Source of the DNA: Thermoguttaceae bacterium
GTDB lineage: Bacteria > Planctomycetota > Planctomycetia > Pirellulales > Thermoguttaceae
Reading direction: 5' to 3'
Assembly: GCA_017407125.1 (NCBI GenBank)
Contig: JAFQXE010000039.1
Coordinates: 1 to 64,000 of the forward strand
Length of the DNA stretch: 64,000 nt
The position numbers were made by a program, and so were the translations under genes. The notes under the pieces were generated by a model, which was given only the letters and a program-made list of their open reading frames with translations, did no database searches and was not told the DNA's origin. Positions 27,278 to 35,266 of this stretch are shown in pieces (the stretch's first letter is position 1; each line of letters begins with the position of its first letter).

Positions 27278-28435
27278 ATGAACACCTGCACACAGTTAAT
27301 TGAAAATATCGAAGGGTTGTTAGACACATCAGCAGCGCTAGACGAAGAAACGATGGGAAATCTGGCAACGGAGTATATAGATGCATGCAACGAATTAAAC
27401 GAAGAGCTCAAATTATGTGCAAAAGAGCTTCATTCAGGCAATCCATCTGAAGCCATTCGTCTTTGCGAGGCTCTTAATGTATTGAACAATTATCAGCTGT
27501 TAAACATGGAAAATCGCGCTGAATGGGTTGCAAGCGTTGAAATGATTATGGATATTCCTGTGCCGGATTTGCTTTCCCGCCTGGCAGAAGAACTGTTTTT
27601 TTGTCGAGATGAGCAATTGGCGCAAAGCAGCCTTCTTAATAAACACCGCTTAATGGCGTGGCGCAAAGATCCGCTTAAAGATAGGCTTAAAGTTTTAAGA
27701 GAATTATATCTTTTAAATCCCAATAATGAAGGCTGGCTGGAAGATTTAAAACAATGGGAAACCGTTCGTTGTAAGGAAATACTAACGCATGAAATTGACA
27801 AGGTTTCTACAGAAGACGATCTCAATCAATTACTGGACGAATTAAGTCCTGAGAAATTGCATATTACAATTCCTCCGGTATTATCCAAAAAAATCAATCT
27901 GTTACTAATGAATTTTTCACAAAAACGGGTTGAAGCTCAAAAAGTCCAATTGGATTTTGATATGAGAACAACGTTGGACAACATTCAAAACGCGTTAAAC
28001 AATAACGATTTAAATGTTGCTGCAACTCTGTTCCAGCAATTTAACCAGCTTTACAGTCAAATGATTGGCATTAGCGGCGGTGTTGATGACGACTTGACAA
28101 TCTATTCGCAAAATCTGCATTCCTTGTACAACCAAAAAACGGAATCTGTCAAGAATATTAAACATTTCAATAATGCGCTCAACAAGTTTAACGAATTGCT
28201 GCAGACCATTAATCCGAGCAAAGAACAGCTCATTATGTCATACTCTGAACTCAAACGTATTGCCAGCGACACAAAACAAAGCATTCCAGCTCACGTAACG
28301 TCAAAATACCAAAAGATTATAAAACAGCTGAAACAAAATGAAACAACGTCCAAAATCATTTCATTCCTGATTGGTTCCGTAGTCCTGATTGCTATTGCTG
28401 CGATTTTCGTAGCGTTAAAATATATTTTAAAATAA
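27278..28435 (+). CDS. Helical tail-anchored protein of the GTPase/protease block
   Basis: 385 residues with no recognised domain. It is almost entirely alpha-helical and charged, with repeated Leu/Glu/Asn patterns, and ends in one hydrophobic helix (ISFLIGSVVLIAIAAIFVAL), so it is probably anchored by its C-terminus with the bulk in the cytoplasm. It follows the GAP1-like gene by ~100 bp and precedes the protease gene by 15 bp, whose SD (GGGGAG) lies directly after this stop. The context suggests a dedicated subunit of the block; no function can be stated from sequence. Confidence 0.75.
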   Translation: MNTCTQLIENIEGLLDTSAALDEETMGNLATEYIDACNELNEELKLCAKELHSGNPSEAIRLCEALNVLNNYQLLNMENRAEWVASVEMIMDIPVPDLLSRLAEELFFCRDEQLAQSSLLNKHRLMAWRKDPLKDRLKVLRELYLLNPNNEGWLEDLKQWETVRCKEILTHEIDKVSTEDDLNQLLDELSPEKLHITIPPVLSKKINLLLMNFSQKRVEAQKVQLDFDMRTTLDNIQNALNNNDLNVAATLFQQFNQLYSQMIGISGGVDDDLTIYSQNLHSLYNQKTESVKNIKHFNNALNKFNELLQTINPSKEQLIMSYSELKRIASDTKQSIPAHVTSKYQKIIKQLKQNETTSKIISFLIGSVVLIAIAAIFVALKYILK

Positions 28436-28450
28436 AACGGGGAGATTATA

Positions 28451-29854
28451 ATGGCATACTATATAAAACTGCGAGATAAAGCTTTTGGCCCTTTTAACGA
28501 AGAAAAGCTTTCTCAAATGGCGGCGATGGGGAGAATATCCATTGAAACAGAGGTGTCAACCGATAAACGATATTGGCAGCCTCTTTACAATTATACTGAA
28601 TTGGCAGCCAAAATCCCTGGATTTTCACAAAGTCAACAACCGCCCAGTATTCCTCAACCGGTTCCCAGTATTGATGAACAGGAACAGGATGTACAATATG
28701 TTAATCAGATCCAACCCAAACAACAGAATTCTTTTTTTGGAGTTTTCAAAGGTTTATTCGGCAGGAGCGCTGTAAACAATAATCCCCCAAAGGCAAACTC
28801 GCGATCTAATTCCAGTCGTACTCAAACTCAGTACGGTCCTCCAGAAATAACTGGTCAAAGCAGGGGAAGAAGTTCCTGGGTTGTATATTTCCTGTTATTG
28901 GTTTTATTTGGAATTGTAATCTTCCAATTACTCCAAATAAATAATATTAAAAAACAGTACACTGAATTAAGCGAGAATACGCTTACGTCATTTCAAACAA
29001 AGCTCCAAAATACACAAAGTCAAGTTGATAACATTAATACTCACTTGAAAAACAACAATGAAGCCTTTATAAAGCGATTGGCAAAAGAAGCGCCCAAAAG
29101 CGTTGTTCAAATTATCGCAGGCAATGGGGCCGGGTCTGGAGTAGTTATTGCACACGACGACAAATCCGCGCTCATTTTAACCAATCGTCATGTAATATCA
29201 GACAAGGTTAAAGATCCAGACAATCCTAAAAAAACTGTTACAGTATATTATAATGAAGTACTTGTCCGAATTCTTGATGCAAAAGATGGCGATGTTCAAA
29301 GCGATAAAGCCAAACCAGCAACTCTTGTTGCTACGCCTAAACTTGAAACCGTTGATTTAGCTTTAGTATTTGTTGGCGATAACGAACACAGATTGTTGTC
29401 TCAATGGAAGATAGCTTCTATGGAAGATGTTGAACAGGGTGACAGCGTTTACGCTATTGGACACCCTGGAGATTTCCCATTTACTATTACAGCCGGTATC
29501 TGTTCCGCTAAAAGAAATTATTCTACACATTGGGAAGTTCAACACACGGCGTCAATCAATCACGGGAACAGTGGAGGACCACTTCTCAATAACAGAGGAG
29601 AAGTAGTTGGTATTAACACTTACATCGCGAGAAGAAGTGGACCGCCGCCTGATGATGTTATTGATTCATTAGAGGGAGGAAATCCACTCCCATTTTTGGA
29701 CTGGTTAACTGATACATATAACAACTTATTCTTTTCAATGCCAGCAGATTTTGTTTTTGACGATTCACAATGGACATTTCGTGAAAAAGAAGAACAAACA
29801 AAGCTTTTGCTTGAGATGGTTTCAAAAGCTCCCAAAACATCTAAAAAGGAGTAA
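28451..29854 (+). CDS. GYF_2 domain - membrane helix - trypsin-like serine protease
   Basis: 467 residues. Residues 1-55 (YYIKLRDKAFGPFNEEKLSQ, YWQPLYNY) form a GYF_2 domain, common in planctomycete and conflict-system proteins. A Pro/Ser/Asn linker precedes a membrane helix (~142-163) and short coiled coil. The C-terminal half is a DegP/trypsin-like protease: GAGSGVVI, His247 in LTNRHVI, Asp302 in VDLALVF, Ser374 in HGNSGGPLL, all in canonical order. With one membrane helix the GYF and protease domains face opposite sides. In a conflict reading, it would be the effector that cleaves protein targets upon signalling (inference). Confidence 0.82.
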   Translation: MAYYIKLRDKAFGPFNEEKLSQMAAMGRISIETEVSTDKRYWQPLYNYTELAAKIPGFSQSQQPPSIPQPVPSIDEQEQDVQYVNQIQPKQQNSFFGVFKGLFGRSAVNNNPPKANSRSNSSRTQTQYGPPEITGQSRGRSSWVVYFLLLVLFGIVIFQLLQINNIKKQYTELSENTLTSFQTKLQNTQSQVDNINTHLKNNNEAFIKRLAKEAPKSVVQIIAGNGAGSGVVIAHDDKSALILTNRHVISDKVKDPDNPKKTVTVYYNEVLVRILDAKDGDVQSDKAKPATLVATPKLETVDLALVFVGDNEHRLLSQWKIASMEDVEQGDSVYAIGHPGDFPFTITAGICSAKRNYSTHWEVQHTASINHGNSGGPLLNNRGEVVGINTYIARRSGPPPDDVIDSLEGGNPLPFLDWLTDTYNNLFFSMPADFVFDDSQWTFREKEEQTKLLLEMVSKAPKTSKKE

Positions 29855-29900
29855 TAATAACAAATTAAAATTACAGCGTAAGTAAATTGATAATCTCTTA

Positions 29901-29936
29901 ATACGAGGTTGGCATTTCGCTGACCTCGTATTTTCG
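29901..29936 (+). terminator. Terminator after the protease gene
   Basis: ATACGAGGT pairs with ACCTCGTAT and is followed by TTTT. It closes the four-gene block. Confidence 0.8.
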
Positions 29937-29952
29937 CGCTCATTTTATATGT

Positions 29953-29988
29953 TAAAAAAACAGAAGCGGCGCAAGAGTTCCGCTTCTG
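29953..29988 (-). terminator. Terminator of the alcohol dehydrogenase gene
   Basis: On the minus strand AGAAGCGG / CCGCTTCT form a stem followed by seven T. Confidence 0.8.
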
Positions 29989-30040
29989 ATATCCATTTTC
30001 TAATAAACGCCGTTGGAAACTGCGTCTTTCAGCAAGCCGA

Positions 30041-31234
30041 TTACAGCGCTTTGGTCAGGATTTCCAGCAGCATAGTTTCTGTTACAGGCGGCTGGCAGTT
30101 GAGAACGCCGTCGGCGCAGAAGCTGACTTTTTTAACCCCCTTGACGATTTCCGGCAAGTCGGATTCTGTAACGCCCTTTTCAGACAGCCGCGTCGGCATA
30201 CCGGACTCGCCGATAAATCGTTTGAACGCGGCGATGCCTTCGTCAATCACTTCTGTAACAGTTCTGCCAGACGGCGAAATTCCCATCACGTTTACCGCAA
30301 ACTGGAAATAGCGATCCGGCTTGAACTGCTTCATATAGTCCATCCAGCTGGGCATGACAAGCCCGAGGGACGAGCCGTGGTTGATTTGATGCCGAGAAGT
30401 GAGCACGTGCCCTACCTGATGCATGGGCGTCCAGGCGTCTCCCGGCGACGCCCAGCCGTTGAGGGCGCACGTCGCGCACCACATCAATTCGCAGCGAGCG
30501 TCAGCGTCCGTCGGGTTCGCCAGCGCCTTGGGCAGATTGACGACGATCGTTCTCATCACGCCTTCCTGCCACGCGTGAAGCAGATCGGACTTGGGCTGTC
30601 CGTTAATATAGATTTCCAACACATGAGAAATCGTATCGACCGCGCCGCACGCCGTCTGGAACGGGGGCAAAGAATACGTCAGTTCCGGGTCGAGAATCGC
30701 CAGTTTCGGGAACAGCAGCGGACTCCAAATATAGGACTTTTCTCCCAGGGCGCGGTTGCTGACAACGGAACAGTTGTTCATCTCGCTGCCCGTCGCCGGC
30801 AAAGTGGGAATCATCACCGTCGGGAGAGTTGACGTCGGAGGAATCGCCTGAATGTTGTCGTGCCGGCTGTAGACCATGTTCCACAAGTCGCCGCCGTTGT
30901 AGTCGACGCCTGCGGCAATAGCCTTGGCTGTGTCCATCGCGCTTCCGCCTCCAACGCCAACAACGACGTCTGCGCCGAAACTCTTCGCCAGTTCAACGCC
31001 CTGAGCGACCATGGAAATATCCGGGTTGGGCATGACCTCGCAAAAGCGCTGTTCTTCCACGCCGGCCGCCTTGAGCAGTTCCGACAGCTTATCCAGCGTC
31101 GCAGCGCAGCCTTTGTCGGAATAGGAAACGACCAGCGCCTTTTTCCCGTACTGGGATATCTTTTGCCCAGCTTGAGAAAAAACGCCAATGCCAAACAGAG
31201 CCGTTACGGGATTGCTGTATTCAAACGGATTCAT
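30041..31234 (-). CDS. Iron-containing alcohol dehydrogenase (YqhD/butanol dehydrogenase-like)
   Basis: 397 residues. The nucleotide-binding motif is GVGGGSAMDTAKAIA, and the metal-site histidines are in VDTISHVLE, MHQVGHVL and QINHGSSLG, all as in group III Fe-dependent alcohol dehydrogenases. The N-terminus (NPFEYSNPVTALFGIGVFSQ) fits the YqhD/BdhA subgroup that reduces aldehydes with NADPH. Cytoplasmic, probably for redox balancing in fermentation or aldehyde detoxification. SD AAGAAGGAG-like sequence lies upstream of ATG 31234. Confidence 0.92.
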   Translation of the reverse strand: MNPFEYSNPVTALFGIGVFSQAGQKISQYGKKALVVSYSDKGCAATLDKLSELLKAAGVEEQRFCEVMPNPDISMVAQGVELAKSFGADVVVGVGGGSAMDTAKAIAAGVDYNGGDLWNMVYSRHDNIQAIPPTSTLPTVMIPTLPATGSEMNNCSVVSNRALGEKSYIWSPLLFPKLAILDPELTYSLPPFQTACGAVDTISHVLEIYINGQPKSDLLHAWQEGVMRTIVVNLPKALANPTDADARCELMWCATCALNGWASPGDAWTPMHQVGHVLTSRHQINHGSSLGLVMPSWMDYMKQFKPDRYFQFAVNVMGISPSGRTVTEVIDEGIAAFKRFIGESGMPTRLSEKGVTESDLPEIVKGVKKVSFCADGVLNCQPPVTETMLLEILTKAL

Positions 31235-31274
31235 TTAATTTCTCCTTCTTCAATGGGTTACACATTTGATTTTT

Positions 31275-31370
31275 AACACGAAATACACGTAATAAGCGAA
31301 ACAAACGAAAGATTTTTTATTTTATTAAATTTTCGTGTTTTTTCGTTCCTTTTGTGTTTTTCGTGTTTAA
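31275..31370. repeat. CGAAA-type palindrome, copy 1
   Basis: Arms built of AACACGAAA / ACACG / AAGCGAAA / AACGAAAG units are mirrored on the other side as TTTCGTGTT, TTTCGTTCC, TTTTTCGTGTT around an A/T-rich centre. It fills the gap between two minus-strand genes, overlapping the stop of the downstream one. Copies 2 and 3 are at 49875 and 52540. Confidence 0.85.
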
Positions 31371-32287
31371 ATTTTTATCGCTTCCGCAAAGAACATACCT
31401 AGAACGTGTTTGTCAAAGTCTGTAATCACTTCGATATTAGGTCTGGAGGGCGACTGAATTCTCTGATCGAAAACGGTCATACCAGTTGTCAGTTCGCCAG
31501 AGGTTTCAACATCAACGTGCAGTTTTTGTCTGATGAACAAATCCGGATGCAAAATTGACAGCAAACCAACGGAACTATTAACAAAAATCTTTTCTCGCCC
31601 CAGCCACTGACGATAATTTCGGAACAGAGCGGCTAAACTTTTTCGGAATCGAAACGCGGGATCCGAAGCCATAATCTGATTGATAACGTCTACGCCTACG
31701 GAAAATCGAGATGCAACATCAATTGGTACAAGGGTTTTAGTCAGTTTAGACTGAAAAACTTCCTGAGCCGCGCGAGGATCGCAATACACGTTGAACTCGG
31801 CGCAGGGCGTGATATTGCCAACCGCAGACAGGGAGCCTCCGCAAATAACCAGATGTCCAATCAAAGATGCGACGCCAGGATCAATCGTCAGCGCGTGAGC
31901 TATGTTCGTTAACGGACCCAGCGCGAGAACGGTTACCTCGTTGGGATTGGATTTTATCACGTCAAGAATGACCTTGGCGGCGCTGGGACGCTGAAGCAAG
32001 TCCACAACCGGAACGCCGACGTCGCCCAATCCGTCTTGACCGTTTAACATGGAACCGTCAACGGACAGTCCGCCCAACGGCTCCTCGCCAACGCCAAAAC
32101 GAGGCCGGGGACTTGGATCAATCAAGTCCAAGATTGTATGCAAATTCTGTCCGGAGCGCGTTGAGTTTACTTTTCCGGCTGAAGACGTTACCGCCAAAAC
32201 CTCCAAATTGGGATTTCGCAAAGCCAGCCAAAGAGCCAGCGTCTCCTCAATTCCCGGCGACAAATCAATTAAAATTTTGCGTATCAT
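31367..32287 (-). CDS. Nucleoside hydrolase-like protein with altered metal-site motif
   Basis: About 306 residues from ATG 32287 (MIRKILIDLSPGIEETLAL); an 64-residue upstream extension is rejected. The fold is inosine/uridine-preferring nucleoside hydrolase-like: LAVTSSAGKVNSTRSGQN, VLALGPLTNIAHAL, GGSLSAVGNITPCAEFNVYC DPRAA and the closing ELTTGMTVFD. However, the N-terminal D-x-D-x-G-x-D-D calcium motif of active enzymes here reads DLSPGIEE, so one Asp is Ser and the terminal pair is Glu-Glu. It may bind metal differently, act on another substrate or be inactive. It is followed by the alcohol dehydrogenase in the same direction, 132 bp away. Confidence 0.8.
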   Translation of the reverse strand: MIRKILIDLSPGIEETLALWLALRNPNLEVLAVTSSAGKVNSTRSGQNLHTILDLIDPSPRPRFGVGEEPLGGLSVDGSMLNGQDGLGDVGVPVVDLLQRPSAAKVILDVIKSNPNEVTVLALGPLTNIAHALTIDPGVASLIGHLVICGGSLSAVGNITPCAEFNVYCDPRAAQEVFQSKLTKTLVPIDVASRFSVGVDVINQIMASDPAFRFRKSLAALFRNYRQWLGREKIFVNSSVGLLSILHPDLFIRQKLHVDVETSGELTTGMTVFDQRIQSPSRPNIEVITDFDKHVLGMFFAEAIKI

Positions 32288-32588
32288 AACAAGCTGATTT
32301 AAAAATAAATAAACGCCTAATCGTAACGCACTTTTTACAATATATCCTATTTGCCAATGAAAAGCAAGGATTTTCAATGAAAAGAAAGATTTTTTTAAAA
32401 AATTTTTAAAATTTTGAAAAAAAAACGCCTCCTGCCCTGTCCAAATAATAAACGATTGTGTATAATAACAAATGGGCATAAAGTGTTTGTAAACGTTTAC
32501 AGATATTGCATATATAGTCAGACTATATTATCAATATTAAAAATCGTTTACAAATATACATTACAAATTTAATAAATATACTGTTACG
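32288..32588. promoter_or_regulatory. Divergent intergenic region with LacI-family-type operator
   Basis: TGTAAACGTTTACA (32488-32501) is a perfect 14-bp palindrome with the central CG typical of LacI-family operators; a half-site CGTTTACA is at 32545-32552. The region is very A/T-rich and separates the nucleoside hydrolase-like gene (minus) from the prepilin-like gene (plus). The regulator is not in the window, and which gene it controls is not settled by the sequence. Confidence 0.6.
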
Positions 32589-33626
32589 ATGATGTCAAAC
32601 AAACGACTTGAAATCCTCAGCGGATTTACGCTTCTCGAAGTTCTGTTGGCAGTTACGCTTGGTCTGGTATTGATGCTGGGCGTAGTACAGATGTTTGCCA
32701 TGGTCGGCAACTTTGTAACGGGGTCTCAGGGATTGATGGAACTGGACCAAAAAATCCGTTCTGCTCAGATCATGCTGCAAAACGACCTGGTGCGATACAC
32801 CGCCAAAATGACGGTTCCAGCAGATCTCAATTCAGGAGCTGGGTATTTCAGAATTGACGAAAACAGCTCAACCGCAGTTACTACCAGTCAAGACACTCGT
32901 TTATCAGAATTCTACAGCAATCTTTCTGGCATTGTCGGCGATAACGACGACGTTTTAACGTTTACCATCCACGACCTGGATTCGCCGTTTATCGGTCGCA
33001 ACGGAAATACTGTAGTTAATTCGTCTGACGCGGAAGTCAAATGGTTTGTTTATAAAAATGCCAATAATGTCTTTGCGCTTTACCGTTCCATCAACGTACT
33101 TGATCCAACGGGAGCGCCCTCTAACGCCGTAACAGGCAACATCAAGCACGCTTCCTTGTCCGATTTGGCTTTTACACCCGGCGCAGGAGGCAGCGGTCGA
33201 GGACGTGGAGGCGCCGCCAATGAAACCAATTATCGCGTCAGCGTCTCCACAGCTGACGCTAACAGCATTGCCAATGCAGAACTCATTTTAGACAACATTA
33301 TCATTTTTGACGTCAAAGTTTGGGATCCAGAAAAGCAAGAATACGTTGATTTGGGCAAAGGAACAACCTTTAGCGCTGCTCGGGGATCCACGTTCGATAC
33401 CGGAAGCCAGTTTAAGTATGCCCCTACCAATTTAACTACTGCTACTGAAACAGGGGCAGACACTAACAAAGTCGTCAACGCTCCCAATCCTGCCAATTTT
33501 AGTCTTCCTAATAGCAAAATGGCGGGAATTACGCTTCAGGGAATTCAGATTCGCGTTCGAACTTTCGATCCCACTTCTGGGATTATCCGAGACTTTACAG
33601 TCGAACAGGAGTTCGTATCGCATTAA
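32589..33626 (+). CDS. Prepilin-like protein with N-terminal methylation motif (GspJ/PilW-like)
   Basis: 345 residues. The N-terminus MMSNKRLEILSGFTLLEVLL contains the type IV prepilin cleavage site G^FTLLE, followed by a ~20-residue hydrophobic helix ending MLGVVQMF. The rest is a beta-rich pseudopilin-like domain with a Gly/Arg-rich loop (GAGGSGRGRGGAANE). Length and plan suit the minor pseudopilin group GspJ/PilW of type II secretion or type IV pili. Start 32589 or the next ATG at 32592. No other pilus genes are adjacent, so the machine it serves is unknown. Confidence 0.72.
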   Translation: MMSNKRLEILSGFTLLEVLLAVTLGLVLMLGVVQMFAMVGNFVTGSQGLMELDQKIRSAQIMLQNDLVRYTAKMTVPADLNSGAGYFRIDENSSTAVTTSQDTRLSEFYSNLSGIVGDNDDVLTFTIHDLDSPFIGRNGNTVVNSSDAEVKWFVYKNANNVFALYRSINVLDPTGAPSNAVTGNIKHASLSDLAFTPGAGGSGRGRGGAANETNYRVSVSTADANSIANAELILDNIIIFDVKVWDPEKQEYVDLGKGTTFSAARGSTFDTGSQFKYAPTNLTTATETGADTNKVVNAPNPANFSLPNSKMAGITLQGIQIRVRTFDPTSGIIRDFTVEQEFVSH

Positions 33627-33632
33627 AGAACA

Positions 33633-33998
33633 ATGTCGAAAAAGCCGTTTCGTCTTGAATCTGTTCTGAAGTTGCGTCAGATGGAACTGGACAACTGTCG
33701 ATTGGAGTTAGCCAATCGGCAGCGGCGATTAGACGAAGTTCAAGCTCAGCTTAACGACCAAGAATCTGAACTGGCTGTTCAAAACGGGATTTTATCTGAC
33801 CTGTTTTCTGGAGGAACGTTTTCTCCAGACGAGCTGATAAATCAGCAGCGATTCTGCGATCAGATTCTCAGAACGATTGCAGCGCTAAAAGAAAAATATG
33901 TTCAATTATCCAACGACGTCGCCACCCAGCAGGACGTTGTTACAGAAGCCTATAAAGAAGTTAAAAAGCTGGAAAAGTTAAAAGAGAAAGAGAGTTAG
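33633..33998 (+). CDS. FliJ-like coiled-coil protein
   Basis: 121 residues, almost wholly coiled coil. The opening MSKKPFRLESVLKLRQMELD closely follows FliJ, the flagellar export chaperone that binds FliI/FlhA, and the length (about 120-150) is right. There are no other flagellar genes nearby and the gene starts 7 bp after the prepilin-like gene, so it may be a FliJ-like protein of another export apparatus. Its stop codon abuts repeat element 33999-34145. Confidence 0.55.
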   Translation: MSKKPFRLESVLKLRQMELDNCRLELANRQRRLDEVQAQLNDQESELAVQNGILSDLFSGGTFSPDELINQQRFCDQILRTIAALKEKYVQLSNDVATQQDVVTEAYKEVKKLEKLKEKES

Positions 33999-34145
33999 GA
34001 GCTGTTAGCTTCTAGCCGCTAGCTTCTAGCTTGGTTATTTTGGTTTCAGGCTTTAAATATTAACGCTGAGAACTACAAATGCACAAGCTAATGGCTAATA
34101 GCTAGCAGCTTAAAAACTACTTCCCACTCCCTATTCCCTACCCCC
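33999..34145 (+). repeat. TAGCTAATAGCTAGCAGCT-type element, left copy
   Basis: Arms of 7-9 nt AGCTTCTAG/AGCTAATGG-like units flank a ~50 bp core containing TTTCAGGCTTTAAATATT and GAGAACTACAAATGCACAAG. The whole gap between the FliJ-like gene and the RlmM-like gene is this element. The reverse complement of nearly the same sequence is at 38892-39041. Confidence 0.88.
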
Positions 34146-34153
34146 TGTCATAT

Positions 34154-35212
34154 ATGTCCTACCTGTTTACCTGCTGTCAGATCGGAGCGGAAAAGTTCCT
34201 CAAGCATGAGCTTTCAGAACTGGCTCCGCAAGCGCATTTCGCCTTTTCCCGACCGGGGTTTGTAACATTCAAATTCCCGGAAGAACGCCCCGCGCCGGAA
34301 GAGGGGGTTCCGAAAAGCATATTTGCCCGGGCGTCGGGCGTGTCACTGGAACGTCTGACAGGCGATGAAACAGAACGAGTTGCGAAAATCGTCAAAGAGC
34401 TGGAAGATGGAGACTATCAGGCGTTTCACGTCTGGTCGCGAGACGAAAAGCCCTCCGGCAAAAGCGGGTACGAAGTCGGTCCGACGGAAGAAGACGACCG
34501 CGTTGCCAACCTCGTCCGCTCTGCCCTGCCCTCGTCTGTCAGAAACAGACTGTTGATTAACGAGCCGGTTGTAAAAGGCGACCGCGTTTTGGACTGCACC
34601 ATTGTCGACCCGGACGTCTGGATGACGGGCTTTCATCGCTCGACGTTTACCGCGACGTGCTATCCCGGAGGAATGATTAACCTCGTCATGCCGCCGGAGG
34701 TTGTCTCCCGGGCGTGGTACAAAATGGAAGAGGCGCTGATTTGGAGCGGCTTGCCCCTGGAACCGGGCGCGCGAGTTGCGGAGTTGGGTTCGTCTCCCGG
34801 CGGCGCGACGCAGGCGTTGCTGTCGCGAGGCTGTCAGGTGTTGGGCGTCGACCCGGCGGAAATGGCGCCGATTGTCCTGGCGAACCCCAATTTTCGGCAC
34901 CTTCGAGGCAGAACGACCGAACTTCCCAAGAAGGAATTCCGTAAAATCCGTTGGCTGGCGTCCGACATGAACGTCGCGCCCAACTATACGCTCGACGCTG
35001 TCGAGGACATCGTCATGAACAAACAGGTCAGCATCCGCGGTCTGATTCTGACGCTCAAGCTGGTCGAATGGGACTTGGCGTGGGACATTCCACAGTATTT
35101 GGAGCGAATTCGTTCCTGGGGATTCAACGTCATCAAAGCCCGCCAACTGCAGCACAACCGACAGGAAATCTGCGTCGCCGCGCTGCAAACCCCGTTTAGA
35201 CGCAAAAGCTGA
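34154..35212 (+). CDS. rlmM: RlmM-like 23S rRNA 2'-O-ribose methyltransferase
   Basis: 352 residues. N-terminal THUMP-like region (SYLFTCCQIGAEKFLKHELS), then an FtsJ/RrmJ-like Rossmann domain with the SAM motif VAELGSSPGGATQALL, the acidic LGVDPAEM, and WLASDMN. The catalytic K-D-K-E tetrad is not fully assignable by eye, but K in ILTLKLVEWDL is in the expected place. RlmM methylates C2498 of 23S rRNA in gammaproteobacteria; the planctomycete homolog is assumed to act on the same or a near site. It is the first gene of the segment bounded by the inverted repeats. Confidence 0.78.
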   Translation: MSYLFTCCQIGAEKFLKHELSELAPQAHFAFSRPGFVTFKFPEERPAPEEGVPKSIFARASGVSLERLTGDETERVAKIVKELEDGDYQAFHVWSRDEKPSGKSGYEVGPTEEDDRVANLVRSALPSSVRNRLLINEPVVKGDRVLDCTIVDPDVWMTGFHRSTFTATCYPGGMINLVMPPEVVSRAWYKMEEALIWSGLPLEPGARVAELGSSPGGATQALLSRGCQVLGVDPAEMAPIVLANPNFRHLRGRTTELPKKEFRKIRWLASDMNVAPNYTLDAVEDIVMNKQVSIRGLILTLKLVEWDLAWDIPQYLERIRSWGFNVIKARQLQHNRQEICVAALQTPFRRKS

Positions 35213-35232
35213 AAATATCGTTTTTTTCGTCA

Positions 35233-35260
35233 TTGCAAGAAAAACTGTTATCGATACAAT
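35233..35260 (+). promoter_or_regulatory. Promoter placing +1 at or next to the start codon
   Basis: TTGCAA (35233-35238), 16-bp spacer, TACAAT (35255-35260). The start codon of the permease begins at 35267, seven bases after the -10 box, so the mRNA could be leaderless; no SD is present. Confidence 0.5.
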
Positions 35261-35266
35261 AGAATT

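Noticed and set aside
32288..32479. N-terminal extension of the nucleoside hydrolase-like protein
   Set aside because: Aromatic/Lys-rich, A/T-biased and outside the fold; MIRKILIDLS at 32287 is the family start.
33633..33998. FliJ-like gene as proof of a flagellum
   Set aside because: No other flagellar gene is present; coiled-coil similarity alone is weak evidence.
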